Positions 22,808-32,405 of a stretch of DNA of 64,000 nucleotides are shown here, piece after piece. How positions within the stretch are numbered: the first letter of the stretch is position 1; each line of letters starts with the position of its first letter. The notes under the pieces were generated by a model. It made no database searches, was not told where the DNA came from, and worked only from the letters and a program-made list of their open reading frames with translations. Source of the DNA: Acidobacteriota bacterium (GTDB taxonomy: Bacteria; Acidobacteriota; G020349885); the NCBI GenBank assembly GCA_020349885.1, contig CP070701.1, positions 1,061,684-1,125,683 on the forward strand, given 5' to 3'. A program made the translations under genes and the position numbers.

Positions 22808-24823
22808 ATGGGCAAGAAGAGTCGAAGGAAAAAATCTCGCACAGCCCCGAAAGCCCCCGGTGCGGCGCCGAGGCCCGTCGAGAAGGAGGCCCTCGCGGAG
22901 GGTAGGGCCATCCCCCTCTGGGTTGCGATTGTCGTCCTGGCCGTCCTGCCTCCCGTTCTTTATTTCAATTCCCTGAATAATGAGTTCCTCTACGACGATT
23001 TCCATAGCCTCATAGACAACCCCAACATACGAAAGCTCGAGAACATCCCTTCTTTCTTCGCCAGCGCCCGAACCACCAGCCTCCACTCCGACAAGGGCCA
23101 CTACCGCCCCGTCCTCTTTTCGACCTATGCGCTCAGCTACGCCCTCGGCGGCTACGATTACAAACCCGAGGTCTTCCGCCTTGCGAACATTATCCTTCAC
23201 GTCTTGAACGGCCTGCTGGTCTTTGCGGTGTTGCGATCCCTCCTCCGAAGTCCCGCTTCGAGCGTGACGGGGGACGGGCGGGTGTCCGGAAACACGGCGG
23301 CGGCGTTCTTTGCGGCGCTTTTGTTTGCCGTTCATCCTCTGAACACGGAGAGCGTCAACTACATCAGCTGCCGCTCGAGCGTGCTGGCGACGACGTTTTA
23401 CCTGGCCGGCGTGTGGCTGTTCGTGGGCTATGCGGGCAGCGCCTTGATGCGGCGCCGGATGGCTCTCTACGCGGGCTCGCTTCTTTGTTTTGCGTTGGGG
23501 CTGCTGTCGAAGGAGATCGTGGTGACGCTGCCGGTGATGTTGGTTCTGTTGGACGTGCTGGCGCTTCCCGGCGAAATCGGTGTCCCGATTTCACGTTGGG
23601 GCAAGCCCTGGGATACGGTGAAGGCGCTCGTTCGTCGGCACGCGGCGTTTTTTGTCGTGACAGCGTTGTACGGGGGGCTGCTGGTGGGCAAGATGCTGGT
23701 GCCGAGTTACGAGAAGCGGGACGTGCTTTCGAATCTGATTATCCAGACGAAGGCGATGGCTTTTTACTTGCGGCTTCTGGTGTTTCCGTGGGGCCTGAGC
23801 ATCTCCCACGGCTTTGATACTGAGGGCCTGCTGAATCTAACCTTCAGCGTTTCGCTGCTTGTCATCGGCGCCGGCTTGTTCCTGTCTTGGAAGCTGTGCA
23901 GGCGCTACGGCCTTCTGAGTTTCGCTGTTTTGTGGTATTTCATCACCCTGCTTCCGACCTCAAGCGTTATCGCCCTGAGGGTTCCCGTCAACGAGCACCG
24001 AGTCTATCTTCCCGGAATAGGCTTTGCCGTGGCGGTGGGCTTTCTGGTGGATTACGCTGGCCGACGGGCCCGGACGGGGCGGCGCCTTGCGCCCCCTCTA
24101 TCCAGGCTAATCGTGCCCGCCTTCCTTGCGGTCACGGTCGTTTTTTCGATATCGGTCATGGTGCGGAACCAGACTTGGAAAACTTCCAAGAGGGTGTGGG
24201 AGGACGCGGCCAAGAAGTACCCGCGAAACAGCCTTCCGCATGAGGCCTTGGCCAATATTTACGAAAGGCAAGGGTACTTGGAAAAATCCAAAAGGGAGCG
24301 CCAGCTGGCCCTCCGGTACGCGGGAAAAGAAGGTGTGCCCGTATCCCTCAGCAATGTAGCAGCGTTCCACGACGCAAGCGACTACCGGAACGTCGTGAAG
24401 GCCTACGAGGAGCGCTTGCGGATCGAGGAAAAGGCGGGAAATCGTGCCGCCATGGCTGAAGCGTTCATGAACATCGGGATTGCCCACGGTAACTTGGGCG
24501 ACTTCACGAAAGCGCTGGAGTATTTGGAAAAAAGCCTCGAAATCGAGCAGGAACTGGGCGGCGGTGGATTGTCGCGTTTGTACAACAATATGGGAACGGC
24601 TCACGGCCAGCTGGGCGACTCGGCGAAGGCCCTGCAGTATTTTGAGAAAGCGGTGGAGTTGGAGCCGAAGACGGCGGAAGTGTACATCAACCTGGCCCGT
24701 GCGTATCTGAGCGAATCGAGGCCCCACGAGGCAAAGATTGTGTGTGAGAAAATGAAAAAGCTCGGCCTTAATGTTCCGGAGGATTTGCGGAAGCGCCTCG
24801 AAGCCGCCGCGAACAATCCGTGA
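22808..24823 (+). CDS. TMTC-like membrane glycosyltransferase with TPRs, copy 3 (mosaic)
   Basis: A 671-residue third paralog. The N-terminal tail and FLYDD region match the other two. Around residues 160-205 it matches copy 2 at DNA level with one difference in about 120 bases. From LVRRHAAFFVVTALYGG on it follows copy 1, including 98 identical bases (23663-23760 against 19612-19709). It therefore reads as a chimera of copies 1 and 2. TPRs at 470-665 resemble copy 1 (FTKALEYLEKSLEIEQELG). An insertion (LPGEIGVPISRWGKPWDTVK) is unique to this copy. Predicted role as for copy 1: periplasmic lipid-linked sugar transfer, not proven. Confidence 0.78.
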   Translation: MGKKSRRKKSRTAPKAPGAAPRPVEKEALAEGRAIPLWVAIVVLAVLPPVLYFNSLNNEFLYDDFHSLIDNPNIRKLENIPSFFASARTTSLHSDKGHYRPVLFSTYALSYALGGYDYKPEVFRLANIILHVLNGLLVFAVLRSLLRSPASSVTGDGRVSGNTAAAFFAALLFAVHPLNTESVNYISCRSSVLATTFYLAGVWLFVGYAGSALMRRRMALYAGSLLCFALGLLSKEIVVTLPVMLVLLDVLALPGEIGVPISRWGKPWDTVKALVRRHAAFFVVTALYGGLLVGKMLVPSYEKRDVLSNLIIQTKAMAFYLRLLVFPWGLSISHGFDTEGLLNLTFSVSLLVIGAGLFLSWKLCRRYGLLSFAVLWYFITLLPTSSVIALRVPVNEHRVYLPGIGFAVAVGFLVDYAGRRARTGRRLAPPLSRLIVPAFLAVTVVFSISVMVRNQTWKTSKRVWEDAAKKYPRNSLPHEALANIYERQGYLEKSKRERQLALRYAGKEGVPVSLSNVAAFHDASDYRNVVKAYEERLRIEEKAGNRAAMAEAFMNIGIAHGNLGDFTKALEYLEKSLEIEQELGGGGLSRLYNNMGTAHGQLGDSAKALQYFEKAVELEPKTAEVYINLARAYLSESRPHEAKIVCEKMKKLGLNVPEDLRKRLEAAANNP

Positions 24824-24950
24824 GGCTTCATGGCGGGTGGTAGCCGTATTTTTCCTTCTCTTTCTTGATTTTCCTTCTCCGATTGACTCTTGCGCGGTTT
24901 GCAGGGGACAGCGAATTTAAGGTAAAACATGGGGGAAGGATTCTACCGTC

Positions 24951-27900
24951 ATGACGTGCCCATCCTGCCATCAAGAAAACGCCGAAGGCCTCAAATTCTG
25001 CGGCCACTGCGGCACGCGCCTCTCCCGCACCACGGCCTGCTCCAAGTGCGGTTTCGACAATCCAGACTTTCACAAGTTCTGCGGCGAGTGCGGCACGCCC
25101 CTTTCGCCGGCGGCTGCCCCGGCGCCTGCGCCGCCACCCGCTCCCGCACCTGCCGCCGCGACTCCCCCGCAACCGAGCGAGGAACCGGTCACCCCCACCT
25201 CCCTCGCCGCTTCCCGAATGACGGGAGAGCGGCGGCAGGTGGCCGTCCTTTTTGCGGATGTCGTCGGATTTACGGCCATGAGCGAGAGCATGGACCCGGA
25301 GAACGTGACCGACATCATGAACCGCTGCTTCGAGCGCCTCGAAAAGGACATCAAGCGCTACGACGGCACGATTGACAAGTACATGGGCGACTGCGTGCTC
25401 GCGGTGTTCGGCGCGCCCATCTCCCACGAAAACGACGTGGAGCTTGGGCTCCGCGCCGCACTCCAGATGCGCGACTCGCTCGAGGTTCTGAATAAAGGCC
25501 TTGAGGTCAAGTTGAACCTTTCGCTTGGCATCACGGCCGGCGAGGTCATCGCGGGCCAGGTGGGCGGCAAGGAAAGCAAGTCCTACACCGTGATGGGGGA
25601 TACGGTCAACGTGGCGCAGCGCCTCCAAGGCGCGGCCGCCCCGGGGGAGATCCTGGTGTCAGCGGCCGCGCAGCGCCTCACGCGCCACCTCTTTGAGTTC
25701 GAGCAGCGCGAGCCCGTGCGCGTCAAGGGCAAGGCCGAGCCGGTGCCCGCCTACGCGCTGCAGGCCGTGCAGACGACCGTGCTGACGGAGAGCACTCTCC
25801 CTCCCCTCATCGGGCGCACGCGCGAGTGGAACACCCTGCGCGGCTGGACCGAAGAGGTCATCGAGACGCGCAAAGGCAAACTGGTGTCCATTGTGGGTGA
25901 AGCGGGCATCGGGAAGTCTCGCCTCAAATACGAGCTGAAGCAGTGGCTGCGCGAAAAAAACATTCCCCTCCCCGAAGGCCGCGCGGAGCGCAGGGGCGAA
26001 GCCCGCAGCTACGCCCCGTTCGTGGACATGCTCCGGCAAATTTTTTCCATCCAGCCCGAGGACAGCAAGGCCACCACCAAGGAGTGCCTCGAGAAGGAGG
26101 GCGCCGCGATGGGGCTTCATTCCGTCGAGATTCAATCGATCGGGGAGCTCCTTGCAGTCGAATTCGAAGAGGCGACGTTCAGCCACCTCGACGCCAAGGG
26201 GCGCAAGACGACGACGTTTCTCGCCGTGCGCAAAATCGTAAACCATCTCGCCGCGCAGGGGCCGCACGTGTTTATTTTCGAGGACCTGCAATCCCTTGAC
26301 AAGCTGTCGTTCGATCTTCTGGAGTTCCTGCTGCCCCTGGTCGAAACGCAACCCATCCTCGTTGTATGCCTTTATCGTCCCACGTTCACGCACACGTGGG
26401 GCCGTTACGAATTTTACCAGCGCATATATCTGAAGGAGCTTTCGCCCGCGGACACCGACGCCCTGGTCGAGCACCACGCCAAGGCGAAAATCCACGCCGA
26501 GATCAAGGCCATGATACGCGAGAAGACGCAGGGCAATCCCCTCTACGTCGAAGAGGTGGTGCGCACGCTCCGGGAGGAAATTCCCGATTTCGCGGAAAGC
26601 TCTCCCGAAAAACTCAAGCGCCTCATCACACAGCGCGTGCCGACCTCGGTGCAGGGCATTGTCGCCGCGCGCATGGACCGCCTCTCGCCGGACGTGAAGT
26701 TTGCGCTGCAGGCGGCTTCGGTGATCGGGCGGGAGTTTTCGCACAAACTCCTCCTGCGGCTTCTTCCGGTGCAGGACGCGCTCGAGGACTGGCTGGCCAT
26801 CCTGGCCGAGCGCGGCTTCATCTACGAGCGCCCCGGAGCCAAGGAGCGCGAGTTCGTCTTCAAACACACCTTCGTCCAGGACGTGGCCTACCGGATGCTT
26901 CTTCAGAAGCACCGGGCGGAACTCCACAGTGCCATCGCCGAGTCCATCGAAGACCTTTACAAGGAGCAGCTCGAGGAATATTACGAGCGGCTCGCCCACC
27001 ATTGCCAGGAAGGCGGGCAGCCCCTCAACGCGGCCGCCTACTGGCTCAAGTCCGGCGACCGCTCGCGGGGGCTCTACGATAACGAGCGTGCCACCACTCA
27101 CTACAACCGCGCACTGGCGCTCCTCGAGAAAGCGGAGTCGAAAGGAGACGCGTCGTGGACCAAGCGGTGCGCCCAAGCCCTGCTGGGGCGCGGGCTTTCC
27201 CATCAGCTGCTCGGGCACTACGATGACGCCGCGCGGGACTACGAAAAGGCCGGCGCCCTGGCGCGCGAAGTAGGCGACTCGACCCTGCTCGTTGACGTGC
27301 TCGACCGCCACGCCGAGGCGCACCATTTCATGGGAGCTTTCAACCAGGCCATCGTCCTCGGGCAGCAGGGGCTGGAGGAGGCAAGGCGAACGGACTACAA
27401 GCTCGGCATCGCCCGATGCCTCCGGGTCATCGGCATCGCCTATCACGGCCTGGGCGACGCCGAGAAGTCGCAGCAGTACCAGCAGGAAGCACGCACCATC
27501 TTTGAGGACTCGGGCAACAAGTACGAACTCGCGAGCGTGCTCAGCAACCTGGGCGTGCTGTTCACCGACCGGGGCGAGTACCTTGAGGCGCTCGCCTATT
27601 TGACGGAGTCGTTGCACATCCTCGACGAGCTTCAGGACAAGCTGGGACTCGCCTCGTGCTACAACAACATCGCGAGTCTGCACCGGTTCCTGGAAAATTT
27701 CGAGGACGCCGTTCAGAACTTCGAAGAGTCCCATGCCCTGAGCCTTGAGACCGGCTCCGCTTACGGCATCGCCCGCAACCTCATCGACATGGGGGAGCTG
27801 TACCTCGCCATGGGGGAGAAGGAGCAGGCCGAGCATGCGCTTGCCGAGGCGCTTCGCATGGCGCGCGAAGACAACCTCAAGCCGCTCGTGGCCGACGCCA

Positions 27901-28208
27901 TGGTGCTTCACGGCGTCGTGCGCGCCCAAGCGGGCGAGCGCAACGCCGTGACCGACATCTTGGAGGGCATCCACCTCGCCGAGACCCTGATGAAGCCCAA
28001 CACCACGCTCTGGGCCAAATACTACCTGGGCGAGCTCTACCGCGAGTGGGGAGACACGGAGAAGGCAAGCCGCCTCCTGGCGGAAGCCGCCGAGCTGGCG
28101 CAGAAGATCCACATGCTTCACTACGAGAACAAAAGTCGCGAGGCGCTCGCGGCCATGGGGGCGGCTAAGGCGACGTCCTATGCGGCGCCGTCCGCCGGGC
28201 AGGAGTAG
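24951..28208 (+). CDS. Class III nucleotidyl cyclase fused to STAND-type ATPase and TPRs
   Basis: A 1085-residue protein. Two zinc ribbons lead (CPSCHQENAEGLKFCGHCG and CSKCGFDNPDFHKFCGECG, residues 3-45), then a Pro/Ala linker. The cyclase domain (about 90-260) has both metal Asp (LFADVVGF, YMGDCVLAVFG), the base-selecting Lys in DKYMGD and Asp in VMGDTVN, and the transition-state Asn/Arg pair (VNVAQR), so adenylate cyclase activity is likely. A P-loop ATPase follows (GEAGIGKS at about 310; Walker B IFEDLQSLD) and then TPRs at 680-1070. This is the architecture of large signal-sensing cyclases. GGGGGAAGGA precedes the ATG. No input partner is adjacent; it follows the TMTC cluster by 127 bases. 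Confidence 0.9.
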   Translation: MTCPSCHQENAEGLKFCGHCGTRLSRTTACSKCGFDNPDFHKFCGECGTPLSPAAAPAPAPPPAPAPAAATPPQPSEEPVTPTSLAASRMTGERRQVAVLFADVVGFTAMSESMDPENVTDIMNRCFERLEKDIKRYDGTIDKYMGDCVLAVFGAPISHENDVELGLRAALQMRDSLEVLNKGLEVKLNLSLGITAGEVIAGQVGGKESKSYTVMGDTVNVAQRLQGAAAPGEILVSAAAQRLTRHLFEFEQREPVRVKGKAEPVPAYALQAVQTTVLTESTLPPLIGRTREWNTLRGWTEEVIETRKGKLVSIVGEAGIGKSRLKYELKQWLREKNIPLPEGRAERRGEARSYAPFVDMLRQIFSIQPEDSKATTKECLEKEGAAMGLHSVEIQSIGELLAVEFEEATFSHLDAKGRKTTTFLAVRKIVNHLAAQGPHVFIFEDLQSLDKLSFDLLEFLLPLVETQPILVVCLYRPTFTHTWGRYEFYQRIYLKELSPADTDALVEHHAKAKIHAEIKAMIREKTQGNPLYVEEVVRTLREEIPDFAESSPEKLKRLITQRVPTSVQGIVAARMDRLSPDVKFALQAASVIGREFSHKLLLRLLPVQDALEDWLAILAERGFIYERPGAKEREFVFKHTFVQDVAYRMLLQKHRAELHSAIAESIEDLYKEQLEEYYERLAHHCQEGGQPLNAAAYWLKSGDRSRGLYDNERATTHYNRALALLEKAESKGDASWTKRCAQALLGRGLSHQLLGHYDDAARDYEKAGALAREVGDSTLLVDVLDRHAEAHHFMGAFNQAIVLGQQGLEEARRTDYKLGIARCLRVIGIAYHGLGDAEKSQQYQQEARTIFEDSGNKYELASVLSNLGVLFTDRGEYLEALAYLTESLHILDELQDKLGLASCYNNIASLHRFLENFEDAVQNFEESHALSLETGSAYGIARNLIDMGELYLAMGEKEQAEHALAEALRMAREDNLKPLVADAMVLHGVVRAQAGERNAVTDILEGIHLAETLMKPNTTLWAKYYLGELYREWGDTEKASRLLAEAAELAQKIHMLHYENKSREALAAMGAAKATSYAAPSAGQE

Positions 28209-28312
28209 GCTCATGGAACCGCCGACCGCCACTCCCCGATAATGCCGGGGCAAGGGTGTTTGATTAAAGTCTGGGATCGGCTCTTCTTCATTACCGCCCG
28301 TCAGAAAAAACC

Positions 28313-29461
28313 ATGAGCTATCTCCTTGAGGAGATTCGTCGGGAATTTCCCCTTACGAAAGAGTGCACCTACCTTAACGCGGCGAGCGAAGCCCCGGCGC
28401 CCCTTGGGGCTCTGCGCGTGATGCTGGAAATTTTGGAGCGGCGGAAGAACCCGTCCCGCTTCAAGGTCGCGGAATATTTCGACGTTCCCCGGCGGGCGCG
28501 CGAGGCGGCGGCGCGCCTCTTGGGAGTTTCTTCGGAGACCGTTTCCCTGACGTCGTGCACGGGCTACGGCATCAACATGGCCGCGCAGGGCGTAGCGCTT
28601 AGGCCCGGCGACGAGATCCTGCTGGTCGAGGGGCAATTCCCCGCGAACGTCTATCCCTGGCTTCATGCGGCGCGTGCAGCGGCGGCGACGGTGCGATTCG
28701 TCCCCGCTCCAAGCGATGTGCTGAGCGCCGGCGCCTTCGAGCAGGCCGTGACGCCGCGCACGCGGGTGCTCGCCTTCGACTGGGTGCAGTTCTCGACGGG
28801 CGTCCGCGCCGACACCGAAGGCATCATCGCCATGGCTCGAAGGCACAGCGTCTTTACCGTCGTGGACGCGGCGCAGGGCCTGGGCGCTCTTGAGTGGCGG
28901 GGGCCCCTGCCGGACGTCCTGGCCGCTCCGGGACACAAGTGGCTTCTCTCGCCCATGGGCACGGGAGTGCTCTACGTGTCCGACGAGGCGCGAAAACACC
29001 TGCGCCCACCCCTCGCGGGGTGGAGGGCGTTTCTGAAGGAGGATTCGTTCGACGACCTGACGCGCTACGATTACGCGCCGCCTTTTGATGGACGCGCCTT
29101 CGAGGTCGGCTCGCCGCCCCTCGATCATTTCGCGGCCTTTGCCTCATCGCTCGAATACCTCCGGTCCGTAGGCATCCCCGCCATAGAGGCCCATATCAAG
29201 CAAATCGTGAAGCCCATTCTTGAGCGGCTCCGTGAGGCCGGCTTCAAGGTGTGCGGCGCGGAGGATGTTGAAGAACGCTCGGCCATCGTATCGTTCGAGC
29301 GGCCGGGGGAAGACCTCAAACCGCTCTACCGCCGCCTTCTCGGGGCGGGCGTCGTCTGCGCCTTTCGCGAGGGACGCATTCGCCTGGCGCCGCACCTCTA
29401 CAACGGCGAGGACGACTTGGCGCGCACGATGGAGGTCTTGTTTGGCGCGGCCGGCAGTTGA
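28313..29461 (+). CDS. Class-V aminotransferase (cysteine-desulfurase/selenocysteine-lyase-like)
   Basis: A 382-residue PLP enzyme of fold type I. The PLP lysine is Lys209 in APGHKWLLSPMG, preceded by the Asp of VVDAAQGLG, and the N-terminal segment TYLNAASEAPAP matches the substrate-entry motif of the family. No catalytic loop cysteine typical of IscS is obvious, so it may act as an aminotransferase, cysteine desulfurase or kynureninase-like enzyme. The stop codon overlaps the promoter of the next gene, ilvE. The 104 bases before it hold only a weak hairpin (28234-28250). Confidence 0.82.
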   Translation: MSYLLEEIRREFPLTKECTYLNAASEAPAPLGALRVMLEILERRKNPSRFKVAEYFDVPRRAREAAARLLGVSSETVSLTSCTGYGINMAAQGVALRPGDEILLVEGQFPANVYPWLHAARAAAATVRFVPAPSDVLSAGAFEQAVTPRTRVLAFDWVQFSTGVRADTEGIIAMARRHSVFTVVDAAQGLGALEWRGPLPDVLAAPGHKWLLSPMGTGVLYVSDEARKHLRPPLAGWRAFLKEDSFDDLTRYDYAPPFDGRAFEVGSPPLDHFAAFASSLEYLRSVGIPAIEAHIKQIVKPILERLREAGFKVCGAEDVEERSAIVSFERPGEDLKPLYRRLLGAGVVCAFREGRIRLAPHLYNGEDDLARTMEVLFGAAGS

Positions 29462-29486
29462 CGTATGTCTCACCGCTACGTATAAT
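29458..29486 (+). promoter_or_regulatory. Promoter of ilvE
   Basis: TTGACG, exactly 17 bases, TATAAT. The -35 overlaps the stop codon of the preceding gene. The leader to the ATG at 29528 is about 35 bases and lacks a strong Shine-Dalgarno sequence. Confidence 0.8.
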
Positions 29487-29527
29487 GCCGACGGGCGCTT
29501 ATAAGGGAATCCATAACCGAGAAGCCT

Positions 29528-30457
29528 ATGTCAGCATTCGTAGAAAAAGGGAAAATCTGGTTCAACGGGAAGTTCGTGGACTGGAAGGACGCGAAAATCC
29601 ACGTCCTTTCCCATGCGCTGCACTACGCCTCCTCCATGTTCGAAGGCGCCCGCTGCTACAACACGGCCAAGGGCCCAGCGGCCTTCCGCCTCGACGCCCA
29701 CATCCGCCGCCTTTTCGACTCGTGCAAGATTTACCGCATGCCCGTTCCCTATTCCGAGGAGGAATTCTCGCAGGCCGTCCTCGAAACCATCCGCGTCAAC
29801 GAGCTCAAGGAGTGCTACATTCGTCCCATCATTTTCCGGGGCTACCACAGCCTCGGCGTCAATCCTTTTCCGTGTCCCGTCGAGTGCGTCATCGCCGTGT
29901 GGGAATGGGGCGCCTATCTGGGGCAGGAGGCGCTCGAGAAGGGGGTCGACGTGATGGTTTCCTCTTGGAACCGCATGGCCCCGAACACATTCCCGGCCAT
30001 GGCCAAATGCAGCGCGAATTATATCAACTCGCAGCTCATCAAAATCGAGTCGATGGAGAACGGCTTCGCCGAGGGCATCGCGCTCGATCCGGACGGCTGC
30101 GTGAGCGAGGGAAGCGGCGAAAACATTTTCGCGGTGAAGGACCGGAAGATCTTCACCCCGCCCCTGTCGTCCTCCATCCTGCCGGGCATCACGCGCGATA
30201 CGGTCATCACGCTTGCCCGGGACCTCGGCTACGAGGTGCAGACCATGCGCATACCGCGCGAGATGCTCTACATCGCCGACGAAGTCTTCTTCACGGGAAC
30301 GGCCACCGAGATTGCCCCCATCCGCTCGATTGACCGAATTCCCATCGGCTCGAACGGCCGCGGCCCCGTCACCGAGCACCTTCAGAAGGAGTTTTTTGGA
30401 ATCCTGCGCGGGGAACGCCCCGACCGGCACAAATGGCTTGCGTACGTGTACGCGTAG
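29528..30457 (+). CDS. ilvE: Branched-chain amino acid aminotransferase
   Basis: A 309-residue PLP enzyme of fold type IV. Start [19 protein letters not shown] and [16 protein letters not shown] are typical of IlvE. The PLP lysine is Lys172 (SQLIKIES), with [10 protein letters not shown] (about 193-202) and the phosphate-binding [13 protein letters not shown]. The TGTATEI segment closes the active site. It catalyses the last step of Leu, Ile and Val synthesis (and the reverse) with glutamate. No other branched-chain synthesis gene is nearby. Confidence 0.93.
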   Translation: MSAFVEKGKIWFNGKFVDWKDAKIHVLSHALHYASSMFEGARCYNTAKGPAAFRLDAHIRRLFDSCKIYRMPVPYSEEEFSQAVLETIRVNELKECYIRPIIFRGYHSLGVNPFPCPVECVIAVWEWGAYLGQEALEKGVDVMVSSWNRMAPNTFPAMAKCSANYINSQLIKIESMENGFAEGIALDPDGCVSEGSGENIFAVKDRKIFTPPLSSSILPGITRDTVITLARDLGYEVQTMRIPREMLYIADEVFFTGTATEIAPIRSIDRIPIGSNGRGPVTEHLQKEFFGILRGERPDRHKWLAYVYA

Positions 30458-30503
30458 CATGGACGTTTTTTTCGCTTGCAGGCATGAGGGCCCAAAGAAG
30501 GAT

Positions 30504-30532
30504 TTGATAACCCGCGGGCCGCAGTGTATCAT
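30504..30532 (+). promoter_or_regulatory. Promoter of the pilT-recX cluster
   Basis: TTGATA, 17 bases, TATCAT; leader about 20 bases containing AAAGGGAG ahead of the ATG at 30559. Confidence 0.75.
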
Positions 30533-30558
30533 GGTACCTCGAAAGGGAGATAGAACCG

Positions 30559-31734
30559 ATGCAGATTAACGAAATCATCAAGACCGCCGTCGAACGGGGC
30601 GCCTCGGACCTTCACCTGAAGGTCGGCAGCCATCCCATCATTCGCATCAACGGGAAACTCTCCCCGATGGCCGACATGAAGCGCCTCATGCAGGAGAACA
30701 CCATCGCGATGGCGTTCTCCGTCATGAACTCGAAGCAGAAGCAGAAGTTCAAGAAGAATCACGAGATTGACATCGCCTACAGCGTTCCCGGGGTCGGCCG
30801 CTTTCGCTGCAACATCTTCCAGCAGCGCGGCACCATCGGGCTCGTGCTGCGCGTCATCCCCGTGAAAATCCTGAGCTTCCGCGAGCTGCTGCTTCCTCCG
30901 GTGCTCGCCCAAATCTCCGAGGAAACCCGCGGCCTCATCCTCTGCACGGGGACGACGGGATCGGGCAAGTCCACGACGCTCGCAGCCATGATCGACTACG
31001 TCAATTCGACGCGCGTCGAGCACATCATCACCATCGAGGACCCCATCGAATTCCTGCACCGCGACAAGAAGAGCATCATTAACCAGCGGGAGGTGGAGGT
31101 CGACACGAAGAGCTTTTCGGGCGCCCTGCGCTCCGCGCTGCGCCAGGACCCGGACGTGATTCTCGTGGGCGAGATGCGCGATTACGAAACCATAGAAACG
31201 GCCCTCACCGCGGCCGAGACGGGCCACCTCGTGCTTTCGACGCTCCACACGGTCGACGCCACGGAAACCATCAACCGCATCATCTCGGTCTTCCCGCCGC
31301 ACCAGCAGAAGCAAATACGGCTCCAGCTCGCCGGCATCATCAAGTCCATCATCTCGCTGCGCCTGCTTCCCAAAGCCGACGGCGCCGGCCGCGTGCCCGC
31401 CGTCGAGGTCATGCGCTCCACGGCCTACATGCGCGACTGCATCATCACGCCGGAAAAAACCAACATGATACGCGACGCCATCGCGGCCGGCGTTTCCCAG
31501 TACAGCATGCAGACCTTCGACCAGTCGCTCTTCCGCCTGTACTCCGATAACCTCATCACCCTCGACACGGCGATGCGCTACGCGTCGAACGCCGACGAGT
31601 TCAAGCTCAAGATCCAGGGCATCGAGTCGTCGGCCGACAAGGCGCGGGAGGAAATGGAAAAGGAGATGAAGACGGGGACTCAGGAAGAGGACGTGTTCGG
31701 CGATGACTCGCCCTTCCAGTTCTCGAAGCTTTGA
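30559..31734 (+). CDS. pilT: Type IV pilus retraction ATPase PilT
   Basis: A 391-residue secretion ATPase. N-terminal domain residues 1-110, then Walker A GTTGSGKSTT (about 132), Asp box EDPIEFLH, Walker B DPDVILVGEMRD (about 198), His box ETGHLVLSTLHT. The AIRLQLAGI-type segment of PilT (QIRLQLAGIIKSI) is kept, which separates it from PilB. It powers pilus retraction and twitching. The C-terminus carries an extra tail ending EDVFGDDSPFQFSKL. It overlaps recX by four bases. Confidence 0.95.
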   Translation: MQINEIIKTAVERGASDLHLKVGSHPIIRINGKLSPMADMKRLMQENTIAMAFSVMNSKQKQKFKKNHEIDIAYSVPGVGRFRCNIFQQRGTIGLVLRVIPVKILSFRELLLPPVLAQISEETRGLILCTGTTGSGKSTTLAAMIDYVNSTRVEHIITIEDPIEFLHRDKKSIINQREVEVDTKSFSGALRSALRQDPDVILVGEMRDYETIETALTAAETGHLVLSTLHTVDATETINRIISVFPPHQQKQIRLQLAGIIKSIISLRLLPKADGAGRVPAVEVMRSTAYMRDCIITPEKTNMIRDAIAAGVSQYSMQTFDQSLFRLYSDNLITLDTAMRYASNADEFKLKIQGIESSADKAREEMEKEMKTGTQEEDVFGDDSPFQFSKL

Positions 31735-32258
31735 CGGCGCTCCGCGTCTCCAAGGGCAACCGCGGTAAAACACAAACGCCCGGCCCCGCGCGTCTGGACG
31801 CGTCCCCACAAGCCCAGGCGAGGAACTACGTTCTCCGCGCTCTCGCGCGAAGGGACCATCCCCGCGCGGCGCTCGCTCGAAAATTGCGCGAGAGGGGCTT
31901 TCCGAAAGCCGTCGTCCGTCGCGTGCTGGACGAATGCGTTCGGCAGAAGCTGCTCGACGACCGGCGCTTCGCCGCACGCTACGTCCACACGGCGCTCACG
32001 CTCCGGGGGTACGCCCCGGCGCGCATTCGCCGGGAGCTTCTCCGGAAGGGAATCTCCAACCCCATTGCTTCCCAGGCCCTTGAGGGCATAGACGAGGAGG
32101 CGGAGGCGGAAGCACTCCGGCGGGCCGTCGAGCGTCGCGTCCGTACCCTGGCCCCTCCCCGCACGCCGGAGGCGCGCCGCCGGTGGATAGCGTACCTGCG
32201 GCGCATGGGATTCCGCCCCTTGCGCATCCGCGAAGCGCTCGACTCCCTCGAAAAGTGA
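31731..32258 (+). CDS. recX: Regulatory protein RecX
   Basis: A 175-residue protein of three-helix RecX repeats: RRDHPRAALARKLRERGF, DDRRFAARYVHTALTLRGYAPARI and FRPLRIREALD. RecX inhibits or trims RecA filaments. The TTG start overlaps the pilT stop (TTGA); the next upstream-compatible start is not evident, and the first 25 residues are not conserved. recA is not in the window, so recX is separated from its usual partner. Confidence 0.85.
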   Translation: MTALRVSKGNRGKTQTPGPARLDASPQAQARNYVLRALARRDHPRAALARKLRERGFPKAVVRRVLDECVRQKLLDDRRFAARYVHTALTLRGYAPARIRRELLRKGISNPIASQALEGIDEEAEAEALRRAVERRVRTLAPPRTPEARRRWIAYLRRMGFRPLRIREALDSLEK

Positions 32259-32370
32259 GAGGCCGACGAGACTTGCCGCTCCCGGGGTGCTCGAAAAAAA
32301 TCCTTATCTCTTGAGGCATTGCTTTCCAATCCTATTTTTCCATGCCGGGATCGGGGAGAGGGGGCACAAT

Positions 32371-32398
32371 TTGCGCTTTTTCTCAGGGCTGGTATCAT
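32371..32398 (+). promoter_or_regulatory. Promoter of DUF4390-ntrYX, leaderless
   Basis: TTGCGC, 16 bases, TATCAT (32393-32398), then seven bases to the ATG at 32406. The -10 overlaps an earlier in-frame ATG (32397), so that codon is unlikely to be used if this promoter is active. Confidence 0.55.
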
Positions 32399-32405
32399 GG
32401 TAAAA

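Noticed and set aside
25659-28253. An 864-residue open frame on the minus strand opposite the cyclase gene
   Set aside because: High G+C creates long antisense frames. The protein is Arg/His/Leu-rich with no domain, and the plus-strand gene has clear motifs throughout.
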